This document shows positions 54,121 through 63,559 of a stretch of DNA of 64,000 bases, piece by piece (positions within the stretch are counted from its first letter, which is position 1; each line of letters starts with the position of its first letter). A program made the position numbers and the translations under genes. Where the stretch lies: positions 16,946 to 80,945 of the forward strand of contig JABDHL010000032.1 of assembly GCA_012972825.1 (NCBI GenBank), in the 5' to 3' direction. The notes beneath the pieces were generated by a model. It made no database searches and was not told the DNA's origin. It saw only the letters and a list, made by a program, of their open reading frames with translations. This DNA comes from Chlorobiaceae bacterium. Lineage in GTDB: Bacteria; Bacteroidota; Chlorobiia; Chlorobiales; Chlorobiaceae.

Positions 54121-54206
54121 CAACATAAATAACTTATTTTTTTAATGTAAGCAAAAGCCCATTTTTTGCCAAAAAAATTCAGCCGCAGCAATGGTGTCTG
54201 GAACAC

Positions 54207-55400
54207 TCAAAGGCTGCCCTTTCGAAAAAGAGGGCGAATCGTCAAAAAAAAGTGGTACTTCCAATACAAAACATACGATCGAATGACACTGCGCTTCTTT
54301 GCTTCTGAATAATTGAGTATAACCCAATCTTTGTCCGGTAAAACAGTTTTATACATCAACTCGATTTTCTCAGTAAAACGATGCAGAAGTTGCAGATCAA
54401 CAAACAAGACCTGAAGGGATTTTTGTGGAATATCCGGTATTCCATTCGATAATGCAGCAAGGCTGACCGGTGTACTCTTCACCACTCCATCAAGTATAAA
54501 GTCCTGTGGGATTATAGTATTAAAATATATAAACGTATAGGTTAACGCAGTATTCACTTCATGTCGCAGTTCCGGATCACAGCAAATCCTTCTTAGAGCA
54601 TCCCAATCCAAAGTTTCAGCATATTTCACTACAATTTCATTGATATCGCAAAGCATCCGCAAAATAAGACCAGTAGGCGCATCAACATAAAAATGAGTGC
54701 AGAGATGCAGCAGCATGAATTCGTTGCTCAATCGATAGACCTTCCCACCTTTAGGTGAGGGAACAATTGAGTTCAACGCTTGTTGAGTTATAGCATAACG
54801 ATGACTATTCCCTTCAAACAGATTCCAGTTTATTTCGACACATCCGTTGCGAAAAAGCATCTGCGGTAGATGCCCCTTTTCTTCTATGTCAAGTTTTCTA
54901 TGGATTAAGGACTTGCTCACCCCAAATGTCATCACAACCTTCTCCTCGTGTGACCTGGCCTGCAACCGCTCAACAATTATTTCTGCTTTATCACGTTCAA
55001 CAAGCAGGTCCACATCGCACATTGAGCGCAACCCGATTTTTGGATAGAGAGATTCAACCAGATCAATCCCTTTTAGCAGCACTACTTTTTCATCCGCCCA
55101 TACAGCAATCTTTTCCATCAAATGCAGCAGCTTCAGGTTTGCTGATACCGTTGTATAATAGATCGTTCGTAACTCCTCAGCAACATCTGCAGGAAGCAGA
55201 TTCGTAAGCGCATACGTTTTTAGAGCATAATAAATAAGAGGTGCAACCTTGTGCTGAACCGCCGTCTGCAAAACAGCCTCCCAATCATCAATCTTTTCAG
55301 AAAGTTCTTTAAGCAGAAGAATATCACGATCCGAAAACGATGTCTTTGATGCTGTTATGATAAAAAGATCCTCAACCGTCGTCCGCAAATCTGTATCCAT
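54207..55400 (-). CDS. NTP_transf_5 nucleotidyltransferase-like protein
   Basis: A 397-aa protein of the uncharacterised nucleotidyltransferase family PF14907 (NTP_transf_5). The motif VVLLKGIDLVESLYP lies at 106-120 and is followed by LRSMCDVDLLVERDKAE at 124-140, where Asp129 and Asp131 form the expected metal-binding D-x-D. The rest is helical (VNTALTYTFIYFNTIIP near 280). Proteins of this family accompany HprK-like kinases and PqqD domains in several peptide-modification clusters, including some lasso peptide clusters. It lies just upstream of the PqqD gene, so a role in modifying the peptide is plausible but unproven. Confidence 0.78.
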   Translation of the reverse strand: MDTDLRTTVEDLFIITASKTSFSDRDILLLKELSEKIDDWEAVLQTAVQHKVAPLIYYALKTYALTNLLPADVAEELRTIYYTTVSANLKLLHLMEKIAVWADEKVVLLKGIDLVESLYPKIGLRSMCDVDLLVERDKAEIIVERLQARSHEEKVVMTFGVSKSLIHRKLDIEEKGHLPQMLFRNGCVEINWNLFEGNSHRYAITQQALNSIVPSPKGGKVYRLSNEFMLLHLCTHFYVDAPTGLILRMLCDINEIVVKYAETLDWDALRRICCDPELRHEVNTALTYTFIYFNTIIPQDFILDGVVKSTPVSLAALSNGIPDIPQKSLQVLFVDLQLLHRFTEKIELMYKTVLPDKDWVILNYSEAKKRSVIRSYVLYWKYHFFLTIRPLFRKGSL

Positions 55401-55475
55401 ACCTAAGCTGCCCCATCGTGAATTGCGATCAGAAACTTACTTACAACCCCATGCCTCATAAGAGGTAAAGGAATA

Positions 55476-56171
55476 CTACTGTACAACATTCCGAATGTCT
55501 ATGGCGTAATTAAGGTTAAGGTACTTATTAAGTCCTGTTTTTTTGGTGAAATATGGAAAGAGAGTGGCTAGGATGTAACCAATATCGAGCCAGAAAGAAC
55601 CGTCCTGCATATAGCGTAGATTGATGCGTACTTTCTGGGGATAAATGACCTTATCATTATATGCCTTGGGATCTTCAGCTTGCGAGAGCAGTAGCGCTTC
55701 GTCTTTGAAAGTCAAGGTTGCAGGGCCGGTAATACCCGGCAGCAGTTCAAGTATCCGACGGTCATCACCCTGTAAACGGTCAAGATAGCCAGGGACGTCG
55801 GGGCGAGGTCCTACAAACGACATTGTTCCCGTCACAACGTTCCATAAAAGCAGAAGTTCGTCGAGCTTGTATCGACGAAGCACACGTCCAACATCGGTAA
55901 TGCGGGAATCATTTGCCGTAGTAATACTGCCCAGCTCATGCGCCCCGGGAACCATTGTCCGGAACTTATAGCATTTGAAAAAGCGCCCATACCGGCCAAC
56001 CCTGAGTTGAACAAACAACACCGGCCCTGGAGATGTTGCAAGCAAGACAACAGCGATAGTCGCAATAAGTGGCAAAAGCACAACAAGACCCATTAAAGAG
56101 ACTGTGTAGTCAAATATCCGTTTAGGGATCCACCAGCTTTTTTTTAAAGGTATCCTCGTCCTTGCAGTCAT
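55476..56171 (-). CDS. Undecaprenyl-phosphate sugar phosphotransferase (bacterial sugar transferase family)
   Basis: A 231-aa PF02397 sugar transferase that starts exopolysaccharide repeat units by moving a sugar phosphate onto a lipid carrier. KRIFDYTVSLMGLVVLLPLIA forms the membrane-embedded helix, GPVLFVQLRVGRYGRFFKCYKFRTM is the catalytic signature, and FVGPRPDVPGYL the second. It lacks the N-terminal four-helix domain of WcaJ-type enzymes and is the short PssY/PglC-like form. The start at 56171 overlaps the deacetylase stop as ATGA. Confidence 0.92.
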   Translation of the reverse strand: MTARTRIPLKKSWWIPKRIFDYTVSLMGLVVLLPLIATIAVVLLATSPGPVLFVQLRVGRYGRFFKCYKFRTMVPGAHELGSITTANDSRITDVGRVLRRYKLDELLLLWNVVTGTMSFVGPRPDVPGYLDRLQGDDRRILELLPGITGPATLTFKDEALLLSQAEDPKAYNDKVIYPQKVRINLRYMQDGSFWLDIGYILATLFPYFTKKTGLNKYLNLNYAIDIRNVVQ

Positions 56172-57013
56172 ATGGCAGGAAGATAGAGCGGCCACTGAGC
56201 CTGTTCTGCCACGTGAAGAGCCAGATCCGGCTTGAACTCCTGTAACATCTTTTTAAATTTCGCCTCAAAGCCCTTTCGCCCCAACCCCTGATGCAAGCGG
56301 GTTTTCAAAGGAAGAGGAAACGTAAGATGTGAAAACTCTTCACAATCAAATTCGTATGGATGGCAATAGGCCACAAAAGCCTCTCCTCCTGCAAGCCTCT
56401 TTGCAACAGCAAACCGAATGACCATCCAGGGCAAGAGCCGATGATATCCGCCCCCCGCCACAGGAAACCGATAACCCGGCAGCTGAAGTGTCGCCAAAGG
56501 CAATTCAACAAGGCTGAGCCCGGATGGAAGTTTGACCCTGACGGGTTGCGGAGGCCAGTCAGAGATGCCAAAACGTGCCATAACCCCGGGATTGATACTT
56601 GAATCATACACAAAGCCCTCCTCCGCCAGAACCTCAAGTGCCCACAGCGACTCCTTAATAAGCGATAAGCATGGCGCACGATAACCCTTAACTGCCAATC
56701 CTGTCAACGCCTCAAGCTGCCCTTTGGAACGTTGCACATCCTCACGAAACTCAGAAGGTAAGAGCCTGAAGAGTTCCACATGCCCATACCCATGTGAAGC
56801 CACTTCGTGCCCTTCAGCCGCAATTCGTTTCACACATGAGGGAAACTTTTCGGCAAATTTACCCAGAATAAAGCAGGTTGCCCGAACATTTTCCTCCGCC
56901 AGCAGATCAAGTAAGTGCTCAACCTGAAGACCCGCACGCTCGGTAATCGGCAGATTCGTATCAAGCGTAGATTGCGCCCAATCCTCCACATCCACGGTAC
57001 AGACAAAACTCAT
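56168..57013 (-). CDS. Polysaccharide deacetylase, exosortase-locus type (DUF3473)
   Basis: A 281-aa NodB-domain protein. The metal site uses TVDVEDW (Asp pair) near residue 8 and SHGYGH near 73-78. GYRAPCLSL near 109 is NodB motif 3 and the C-terminal SGLSVVELPL-like segment matches the DUF3473 extension. This is the deacetylase type regularly found in EpsH/exosortase A loci, acting on the exopolysaccharide. No signal peptide is visible. It is coupled to the sugar phosphotransferase by ATGA and starts immediately after the upstream gene. Confidence 0.88.
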   Translation of the reverse strand: MSFVCTVDVEDWAQSTLDTNLPITERAGLQVEHLLDLLAEENVRATCFILGKFAEKFPSCVKRIAAEGHEVASHGYGHVELFRLLPSEFREDVQRSKGQLEALTGLAVKGYRAPCLSLIKESLWALEVLAEEGFVYDSSINPGVMARFGISDWPPQPVRVKLPSGLSLVELPLATLQLPGYRFPVAGGGYHRLLPWMVIRFAVAKRLAGGEAFVAYCHPYEFDCEEFSHLTFPLPLKTRLHQGLGRKGFEAKFKKMLQEFKPDLALHVAEQAQWPLYLPAI

Positions 57014-58861
57014 CTACCTCCCATGGCCAAATTGCGCGTTCGCCAAATCAATAGTGACACCCGCTCCACTCCGTACCGAGACCAGGAGAGTTGATCTGGC
57101 ACCATCTGCCAGATAAAGATCAACCGGTACACGCTCAACATCAATATCGCTGCGGTTCTCAACGACAATGCGATTCCCAACCAACAAAACGGTAACCCTT
57201 CTCGTCTTTTGGCTGAGCACCTCACGCCAGTATTTACCAATCCCAAAAAGAGTATTGATGTAAAAATCACCATGACAATCTGCAAGCACGGTGCGAAGCA
57301 GATACTCCGTAAAACGGGTGCAGGCATACCCTTCAAACTGACGTAAATGCTGATGGCACATATAAACCATCGGTAAACCTCGGCGCTGTGAACGATGGAG
57401 CCAGAAAAGAAGCATTGCTACATGATAAATATGCCGGGGATCACCCGGATAGCGTGACGTCAGCTCTACAGCATCACTCCCTCCCGGATGGTGCGGTACC
57501 GGTTGTAACAGGACGTTATCAATGGCTCTGATGTCGGATCCACTCAACACTTCGCATCCAGCAGCCTCAACTGCCCGGGGAGTATCAGCATCATTGCATC
57601 GTCCCGGCTGTGCCCATGAACGCGGTGTAAACAAAAAAAGGCGCTCACACCAGTGCCGCGCCTCCAGAGCATTGTCCCGCTGCTCGCCGAATGAGGAGGT
57701 ATCACTCCCAATCCAGGGATACCTCCCTGCACCCATACGCGCATGCGACTTCCATGCATTCCCGGGCGCAGCAGAAGTAGCCGTATCATAATGAAGATGT
57801 CCGTGATTCCCTAGCTCCATCACATACGGCTTATCGGACACTGCCGGGTATGCACAACTATGACGCAGCTCCACCCTCTCCCGCAGCCACCAGACAAAAC
57901 GGGGAATGTCCGATGCACCCCGATCAACACCATAGTGCTCAGCCCACTCCATGGCGGCTGTTTCATCAAGGGAAAGGCGTGTGGAAAGGAACATTGTCTG
58001 TGGAAAACAATATCGTGCAGCCAGACCGAGCGCACTCTCCAGACCCTCAATCGACTGAAGGGTTGACGTATCGTACAAATCCATATCCCCGCGCCACGCA
58101 AAAGCGCTTCGCCTGCCACCGGGATATCGCGTAATGACAGCCCGCTCAATCTTAACGTCAGCTGCCAACCGACACCCATCATACCAGATTGGAATACAGA
58201 GAGAGCTCCCACCCCATACAACCGTAAGCTCAAAACGTCCAGCACTGCAACCAGCATCCGGACAAAGTCTCCAGCTCGACCGGTCAACAGAACCAAAGGT
58301 GATTGGCCCCAAAGAGCGCTCCGCATCCTCTCCAGCAAGCCACGATGATGGTGCCGTAATCCTGATCTTCACCGGCGTTTGCGTTGGTACAATGGTGTGA
58401 TTTCCAACCACAACCTCAAAATCAAAAGGCACCCCAACCCAGAGCACCCCAAGCCGATAGCGAGGCTTTCGCTCCACAAAAGGCGCCTCAAGCGTGACAA
58501 TAAGATCCGGATTGGCAGATGGAAACGGAGCTGTACCGACAAGATTAAGCCGTGTATAGGCTGAAGTCAGAAGAGTCCTCTCACGGAAACGATTGACAAT
58601 CTCCAGCAGCAGAAGTAACACACCAAAAGTCATCACAACTCCCCAGACAACCCCAGCAACCAACAGCAACCCCAGACCCAAAACAGCAGCAACTGACTCA
58701 AGCCAGAATCGCCCTATATGCCCTCTCTTCTCTGCGAACTCCCACACCACATTACAGAGATACATGGCCCAGCCCACACGCCATCGGGCAAGAAACAAAC
58801 ATCGGGCACCCGCCACCACTGCGAGCAATCCCCCGCCAAGAATAAACAAAACTATATGCAT
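57014..58861 (-). CDS. Membrane-anchored polysaccharide-deacetylase-like protein
   Basis: A ~615-aa protein. Its first ~100 residues contain two to three membrane helices (MHIVLFILGGGLLAVVAG; SVAAVLGLGLLLVAGVVWGVVMTFGVLLLLL). A beta-rich region follows (about 110-245), then a NodB-like catalytic region: AFAWRGDMDLYDT near 258, ELGNHGHLHYDT near 355 (His ligands), and PMVYMCHQHLRQ near 495. A C-terminal beta domain ends the protein. It probably trims or deacetylates an extracytoplasmic glycan. ATG at 58861 is preferred; a start 15 bases upstream is possible. It overlaps the glycosyltransferase stop by 10 bases. Confidence 0.7.
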   Translation of the reverse strand: MHIVLFILGGGLLAVVAGARCLFLARWRVGWAMYLCNVVWEFAEKRGHIGRFWLESVAAVLGLGLLLVAGVVWGVVMTFGVLLLLLEIVNRFRERTLLTSAYTRLNLVGTAPFPSANPDLIVTLEAPFVERKPRYRLGVLWVGVPFDFEVVVGNHTIVPTQTPVKIRITAPSSWLAGEDAERSLGPITFGSVDRSSWRLCPDAGCSAGRFELTVVWGGSSLCIPIWYDGCRLAADVKIERAVITRYPGGRRSAFAWRGDMDLYDTSTLQSIEGLESALGLAARYCFPQTMFLSTRLSLDETAAMEWAEHYGVDRGASDIPRFVWWLRERVELRHSCAYPAVSDKPYVMELGNHGHLHYDTATSAAPGNAWKSHARMGAGRYPWIGSDTSSFGEQRDNALEARHWCERLFLFTPRSWAQPGRCNDADTPRAVEAAGCEVLSGSDIRAIDNVLLQPVPHHPGGSDAVELTSRYPGDPRHIYHVAMLLFWLHRSQRRGLPMVYMCHQHLRQFEGYACTRFTEYLLRTVLADCHGDFYINTLFGIGKYWREVLSQKTRRVTVLLVGNRIVVENRSDIDVERVPVDLYLADGARSTLLVSVRSGAGVTIDLANAQFGHGR

Positions 58862-60108
58862 GTGAAGGGATCCCATGTCGGCATCCGGTCAACCTCACCC
58901 TTCGCCAAAGCTTCAAGCACATCAGCATACCGCTCCAGAATCTCCCGCTGCACAAGGTTCTTACTGATAAACCGATATCCGGCCTCCCCCATCTCCCTGC
59001 ACCGCTCCGGATCAGCGGCAGTATCAACAACTGCCTTTGCCAGCCCTTCATGGTCAAATGCCGGTACAACCATACCCGCCCCGAAGCGAGTGATCAACTC
59101 CGCCTGAACACCACCCATAGCCGCAAGAATCGGCTTATGAGCACCCATATAGTCAATAAATTTATTTTCGAAATAGATGTGAATCAACGGACTTTCAAAC
59201 AGCGTCATTATCCCCGCATCAGCTCCCGCCAGAATCGAAGGAATCACAGACTTCGCCACTGGATCGTGAAAATGAATATTCTCAAGACCAAGTTGCTCCG
59301 CCAATGCCACAGCTCCTGCCTTGCTTTGCCCGGAACCAAACAGATCAAACCGGATATCATGCCGCTCACGCAAAAGAGATGCCGCCCGCACAATAACCTC
59401 AACTGCCGTAACCTCGGCATGAATACCTGTATAGATCGCGACGAACGTCTCTCCCCATCCGTACTGTTCCCTCACCAGCTCCCGTGTCCCCGGCTCCAGC
59501 CTGAAAGCATCCTCATCAAACCCGTTAGGAAAAAGATCCAAACCCCTCCGGTCAATCCCTTTTTTAACCAGCTCCGTCTTAATACCCGGAGTCAAACTCA
59601 CAAGACGTGCCGCACCATGATAAAGTTTGCGCGCCATTGCCTGAATCGGCACTGCCTGCCACGGAGCAAGAGCCCCTTTTACCACAAGCGCATCAGGCCA
59701 TAAATCACGCACTTCGAGCAGCAAGGGCTTTTTCCATCGCCGTGCAAGGCGCAGCGCCGAATACCCTACAAACAGAGGCTGTATACTGGCCATCAGCACG
59801 TCCGGAACAGCCAGACGACCTCCATACCAATAAGCCGACCAGGCAAAGCTCAGGTAGGTTTTCAACCGGTTCTGAAGACTTGACCGAAGCCCCCTCGGCG
59901 CAGGCAGACGATGGACGGTTACCCTGCCACCACTCACACTTCTATAGTCCTCAGAAAGCTCATCCTGCTCATTATACACATTGAAATCACACGCTATAAC
60001 ATCAACCTCATGCCCCCTGTCGGCAAGCAGCCTTGTCAACTTCCGTGGTTGCGCCGGTCCAGGCGCTTCGGCTCCGGCATAAAACTGATGATACAACTGT
60101 ACTCGCAT
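58852..60108 (-). CDS. Glycosyltransferase, GT4 family (WbuB-like)
   Basis: A 418-aa GT-B fold glycosyltransferase. The N-terminal acceptor domain begins with a YHQFYAGAEAPGPAQPRKL segment that resembles WbuB-type enzymes. The donor domain shows VAIYTGIHAEVTAVEVI near 228, LFGSGQSKAGAV near 255, and an ILAGADAGIMTLFESPLIHIYFENK segment near 300 with the conserved E/F/N residues that grip the sugar nucleotide. It adds a sugar to the exopolysaccharide repeat unit in the cytoplasm. Donor and acceptor are unknown. Confidence 0.88.
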   Translation of the reverse strand: MRVQLYHQFYAGAEAPGPAQPRKLTRLLADRGHEVDVIACDFNVYNEQDELSEDYRSVSGGRVTVHRLPAPRGLRSSLQNRLKTYLSFAWSAYWYGGRLAVPDVLMASIQPLFVGYSALRLARRWKKPLLLEVRDLWPDALVVKGALAPWQAVPIQAMARKLYHGAARLVSLTPGIKTELVKKGIDRRGLDLFPNGFDEDAFRLEPGTRELVREQYGWGETFVAIYTGIHAEVTAVEVIVRAASLLRERHDIRFDLFGSGQSKAGAVALAEQLGLENIHFHDPVAKSVIPSILAGADAGIMTLFESPLIHIYFENKFIDYMGAHKPILAAMGGVQAELITRFGAGMVVPAFDHEGLAKAVVDTAADPERCREMGEAGYRFISKNLVQREILERYADVLEALAKGEVDRMPTWDPFTCI

Positions 60109-60131
60109 TCCCTTGCTTCCTTTGATAATCG

Positions 60132-61145
60132 CTATACCGCATCATTATCTCCCCAGGTAAAAAACATACTCCGGCAATCAGTATGACAACTATTATCAAC
60201 AGCGTTGAGTCCAAGCCGGACGTAAAGGGAAAATTCTCTGGGAAGTAATATTTTCGGTACCGCAATAAAACCTGTATCCCACAAACTGCGCTTCAGCGAT
60301 TCAGGCCCGATAAATTGAAGCCCGATAGCATGCACCCCTTGCCCTGTCAGATCGGCAGAGGCCTTCTCAATCAATGCAGCTAAAACAGCCCGCTCACTAT
60401 TCTCAACAAAAAAATCAACAATCAGCCCAAGGTGCAAACCAAACATCATCCTCGTTCGCGCAACTAGAAACCCAACCGTCTTTCCCTGCGTCACAGCCTT
60501 GTATATCAAGTATCGTACATCAGGCCGTTCCACATAACGCCACATCAGATACACCCTCTCCCGTGGAATTATAAGATCATAATAATGCTTGTTATTCTGC
60601 CAAAGCGCCTCTATCCCCCCATCAAAAACATCAACCCGCTGAACCGTCATCCCGTTTGCCTCTGGCTTGTTAATCCGCAACACCCGGGCAAAAACAGCGC
60701 CATACGGCGGAACCACTCTGACATAGAGTGGCAGTTCAACAAGCCGAACCCACTCCTTCCATTGCCGATATGCCTTTATAGATTTTTCGTTCGGATAGGT
60801 AAAGGCCAATACACCCTCTTCACCGTGCTTCTCCCAGGCAAGGCGCATAAGCGACCTGAACACACCTCTACCTTGATAAGCCGGATGAACCATAGCGTCA
60901 AGCAGGCGAAGGGCAGAATAGACCGATCTCCCAATATAAATAGAATGCACAACCACCGGACGAAGCCCGACAATGTTTCCAGCCTCACGTGCAATCCATA
61001 GCCTCACTGGATGCAATCGTCCCCCAAACCGCCAGCGAAGCTCTTCTAACGAAGGTATGCGATCCGGTGTATCAGCATAGACATCACGATAAAGCTGCAG
61101 CAGAGCCTCTTCATTGCCCTCAAGCGGTATTTCCAGAAACTCCAT
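60132..61145 (-). CDS. GNAT family acetyltransferase
   Basis: A 337-aa protein with an N-terminal GNAT domain. The acetyl-CoA-binding region is LLDAMVHPAYQGRGVFRSLMRLAWEK near 81-106 (Q-x-x-G-x-G/A motif) and FTYPNEKSIKAYRQW near 116 is the next conserved helix. A second, more divergent GNAT-like half (about 170-320) may give a double-domain protein. It may acylate a sugar of the local polysaccharide. ATG at 61145 lies 5 bases past the upstream stop and gives the natural EFLEIPLEGNEEALL start; an in-frame start at 61178 would lie inside the preceding gene. Confidence 0.8.
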   Translation of the reverse strand: MEFLEIPLEGNEEALLQLYRDVYADTPDRIPSLEELRWRFGGRLHPVRLWIAREAGNIVGLRPVVVHSIYIGRSVYSALRLLDAMVHPAYQGRGVFRSLMRLAWEKHGEEGVLAFTYPNEKSIKAYRQWKEWVRLVELPLYVRVVPPYGAVFARVLRINKPEANGMTVQRVDVFDGGIEALWQNNKHYYDLIIPRERVYLMWRYVERPDVRYLIYKAVTQGKTVGFLVARTRMMFGLHLGLIVDFFVENSERAVLAALIEKASADLTGQGVHAIGLQFIGPESLKRSLWDTGFIAVPKILLPREFSLYVRLGLNAVDNSCHTDCRSMFFTWGDNDAV

Positions 61146-61150
61146 GGTTG

Positions 61151-62071
61151 TTATAACCCTTCCTTCACCCTCCACCACTCCGCAATCTCAGCCCCGGTAG
61201 CGCACCAGGGCTTCAAAGCAGCCAACCGTTCAAGCAGCTGTTCATATACCCACTGCCAATCCCAATATTCCGGCTCATTAAAATAGTTATTATGCCACAA
61301 CAGCGACACCAGCCCACCAGCCTTAACCACCGGCTCAATAACTTCCCACGCCGCTGCCAGCGCCCTTTCACCATTGAGCCCCAGACTTCGAAATAAGGTA
61401 ACATCCATAACCTTCAACGGCAAGGCAACTATATCAATCCTTCTTCCTGTTTGAGGATCAACCGGAAAAAACGGCAATATCCTCCCATCACGAGGCCCGG
61501 GAACATCGTTGTATCCGAATGTAGCATCATACCTTAACCCGGCAGCTTCCTGAGCAAGCCAGGTCTCCGGAAATGAAAACCGCAGAAAATGGTTACGAAT
61601 ACCCGTCACCTCAATCCCAAGCGCCACCCTCAACGCATCACAACTCTCCCGATACCCCTCCGCATTGTTAAATCGGTAATACCCGCCATGCAGCCCAACC
61701 TCACAACCCGCCTCAGTAATCAACTGAACAATCCGGTGCAAAACCTTAGACCTCAGCGTATATCGAGGACCATACCGACTCCAATAGGGATCGTGAAGTA
61801 CATAAAATGACGACCGAAACCCATACTGTGCCTCAATCTCAAGAATTGTCCTGAAATCCCCCTCACCTCTCTTTGGAACAAACACCGCCCTCAATAAACG
61901 CAGCAAAGCCAAACCCACGCTTCCCCTCTCCCCCAGCATCCAGAGACGACGGATATGGTTTACATCACCCAAAATTCGGAACAATTCCCTATCATGAATC
62001 TGATCAATATCATGAGAGAGAAATAAACCAAACAAACAACTATCCGGCCAAAGAAAAGTGGGAGGGTTCAT
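61151..62071 (-). CDS. Polysaccharide deacetylase family protein
   Basis: A 306-aa NodB-like protein. The metal-binding aspartate motif is LFLSHDIDQIHD near 17-28, with histidines in GLHGGYYRFNN near 131. GIRNHFLRFS near 161 replaces the usual R-P-P motif, and SLLWHNNYFNEP near 264 holds the last conserved His. This variant resembles deacetylases of DUF7033/exosortase polysaccharide loci. No signal peptide. It is the most upstream intact gene of the minus-strand locus; DNA beyond it is damaged. Confidence 0.82.
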   Translation of the reverse strand: MNPPTFLWPDSCLFGLFLSHDIDQIHDRELFRILGDVNHIRRLWMLGERGSVGLALLRLLRAVFVPKRGEGDFRTILEIEAQYGFRSSFYVLHDPYWSRYGPRYTLRSKVLHRIVQLITEAGCEVGLHGGYYRFNNAEGYRESCDALRVALGIEVTGIRNHFLRFSFPETWLAQEAAGLRYDATFGYNDVPGPRDGRILPFFPVDPQTGRRIDIVALPLKVMDVTLFRSLGLNGERALAAAWEVIEPVVKAGGLVSLLWHNNYFNEPEYWDWQWVYEQLLERLAALKPWCATGAEIAEWWRVKEGL

Positions 62072-62121
62072 ATCAAATCAGGAACGATTCCTCAACCAAT
62101 CCAGTTTTAGCCACGCATACT

Positions 62122-62755
62122 TTACCTTTTGTGTAAAATCGGTTCAAACACTGGTGCTATAAAACGCGATCCAGCAGTTGTTAAATGGCCAGTGTCCTTA
62201 TAAAATAGCTCATTATCCCTGAACACCATATACCTGCCCTTCTTAAAAAGAATGGAATCGGGATAGACAATCGTAACTTTGGGGTTTTCAGCCAGTTTGA
62301 TGAAGACCTTAAGGACGTCATTATTTTGTTGAATATAATCGGCTCTTGTTGGCAATAAGTCCTGTAACGGGGAAGGTATAATTGACTTAAAATCACGGTT
62401 GGTCAGAGTTGCCATGAACATGGCATGCGGTAAATCATACTTCATTTTTGGAACATCCATAACCAGCACAACTTCACGGTTCATGCTTAGGAGTTTACTG
62501 ACAACTCTATGTAAGGAACCCTCAAAATCCTTACGCTGTGCATATCCACCCCATGAAGCTGCAAGAATGATAGTGTTAAGCTTTCGATGAGATGTATTGA
62601 AGGATACCATTGTATTCAGAATAATCATCATGATTTATTCTCTGTTCAAAGAGTGGCGCAACACCTCCCCTACCTATATATAGTCCAGACAATCCATGCA
62701 GGATTACAACATCCGAAAGACCTGGTAATAGGGCCCCAGCATGAGAATCGCCCCA
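62122..62755 (-). pseudogene. Remnant of an O-acyltransferase SGNH domain (OafA-like), frameshifted
   Basis: On the minus strand from 62755 one frame reads WGDSHAGALLPGLSD and continues to HDDYSEYNGILQYI before a stop. The neighbouring frame then reads HRKLNTIILAASWGGYAQ and runs to 62122, ending DTGHLTTAGSRFIAPVF. Together these are SGNH block I (GDSHA), the VILAASW strand and block V (D-x-x-H-L) of an OafA-type C-terminal domain, split by a one-base indel near 62,590-62,620. A stop lies just before WGDSHA and the membrane acyltransferase part is missing, replaced by transposase DNA. Confidence 0.75.
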
Positions 62756-62799
62756 TAGTTAAAACGAAGGCAAAACCTTCTCTTTCCTGAAAAACTCAA

Positions 62800-63525
62800 C
62801 TATGCCATCACAGCAACAGGCTTTTCTTGCAGGGTAAACCCAAAGGCATCGGCTCTTCTTCGCAGTCCCTCAAGGGCGCGAGCTTTATACTTTTCATTGT
62901 AATAACCAGCACCCGGATCGATATACTTCACGCCGTATCTGAGGGTGTTGTAGAAGATCGTAGCGATTTTTCGTGCCGTCGCCGTAACGGCTACTGACTT
63001 ACCTGATCGAGCTGCCAATCTTCGGTAGAAAGCCCCCAATGCGCTATCGGTCTTGCCAAGAACGGGAACCGCTAATCGGAGCAACGCTGAAACCCGGTTG
63101 GATGACTTCCTTGTTCTGGAAGAGAGTACCTTACCGCCAGATATCTTGTTGGCTGGAGCCAGGCACAGCCATGAGGTGAAGTGCTTGGATGTCGGCCAGC
63201 GTGACATATCGGTTCCGCATTCGGCGATCAACTTCAAGGCAAGCGTTGGCCCTATACCATGGATCTCCGTAAGATCGACCCCGAGGACGTTGTACAACTC
63301 GGTGCGTACGTCAAAGTTAATGGCATTGCCACCATGACTTTGTCTTCTCTTGGGCAACGGCTTTTGCGGGGGCTCGATCTGTTGCTGCAATTGTTTCATT
63401 TTCAGCTCAATCGCTTCGTCACACTCAATCAACTGGCTGGCATAGAAATCAACCAGCGCCAATGACTGTTTCAAGGTAAAGAGATGCTCGGGTCTATAGT
63501 TACCGGTCAATGCCGCAATCATCAC
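62800..63525 (-). pseudogene. IS110-family transposase, N-terminally truncated
   Basis: A 241-codon frame holding the C-terminal Transposase_20 domain of IS110 enzymes: LTEIHGIGPTLALKLIAECG near 85-104, SWLCLAPANKISGGK near 118, and the ALGAFYRRLAARSGKSVAVTATARKIATIFY block near 166-196, which contains the usual serine region. The N-terminal DEDD RuvC-like catalytic domain (about 150-170 residues) is absent. The frame stays open only ~30 bases upstream before meeting the end of the second IS110 copy. It should be inactive. Confidence 0.8.
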
Positions 63526-63559
63526 CTTTCCATGAACAAGTATAGTAATTTCCTTTATT

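Noticed and set aside
47799..55400. The cassette considered as a lasso peptide cluster
   Set aside because: There is no B2 transglutaminase-like protease and no asparagine-synthetase-like C protein, and the peptide is a Cys repeat; only the PqqD, kinase, nucleotidyltransferase and exporter parts are shared.
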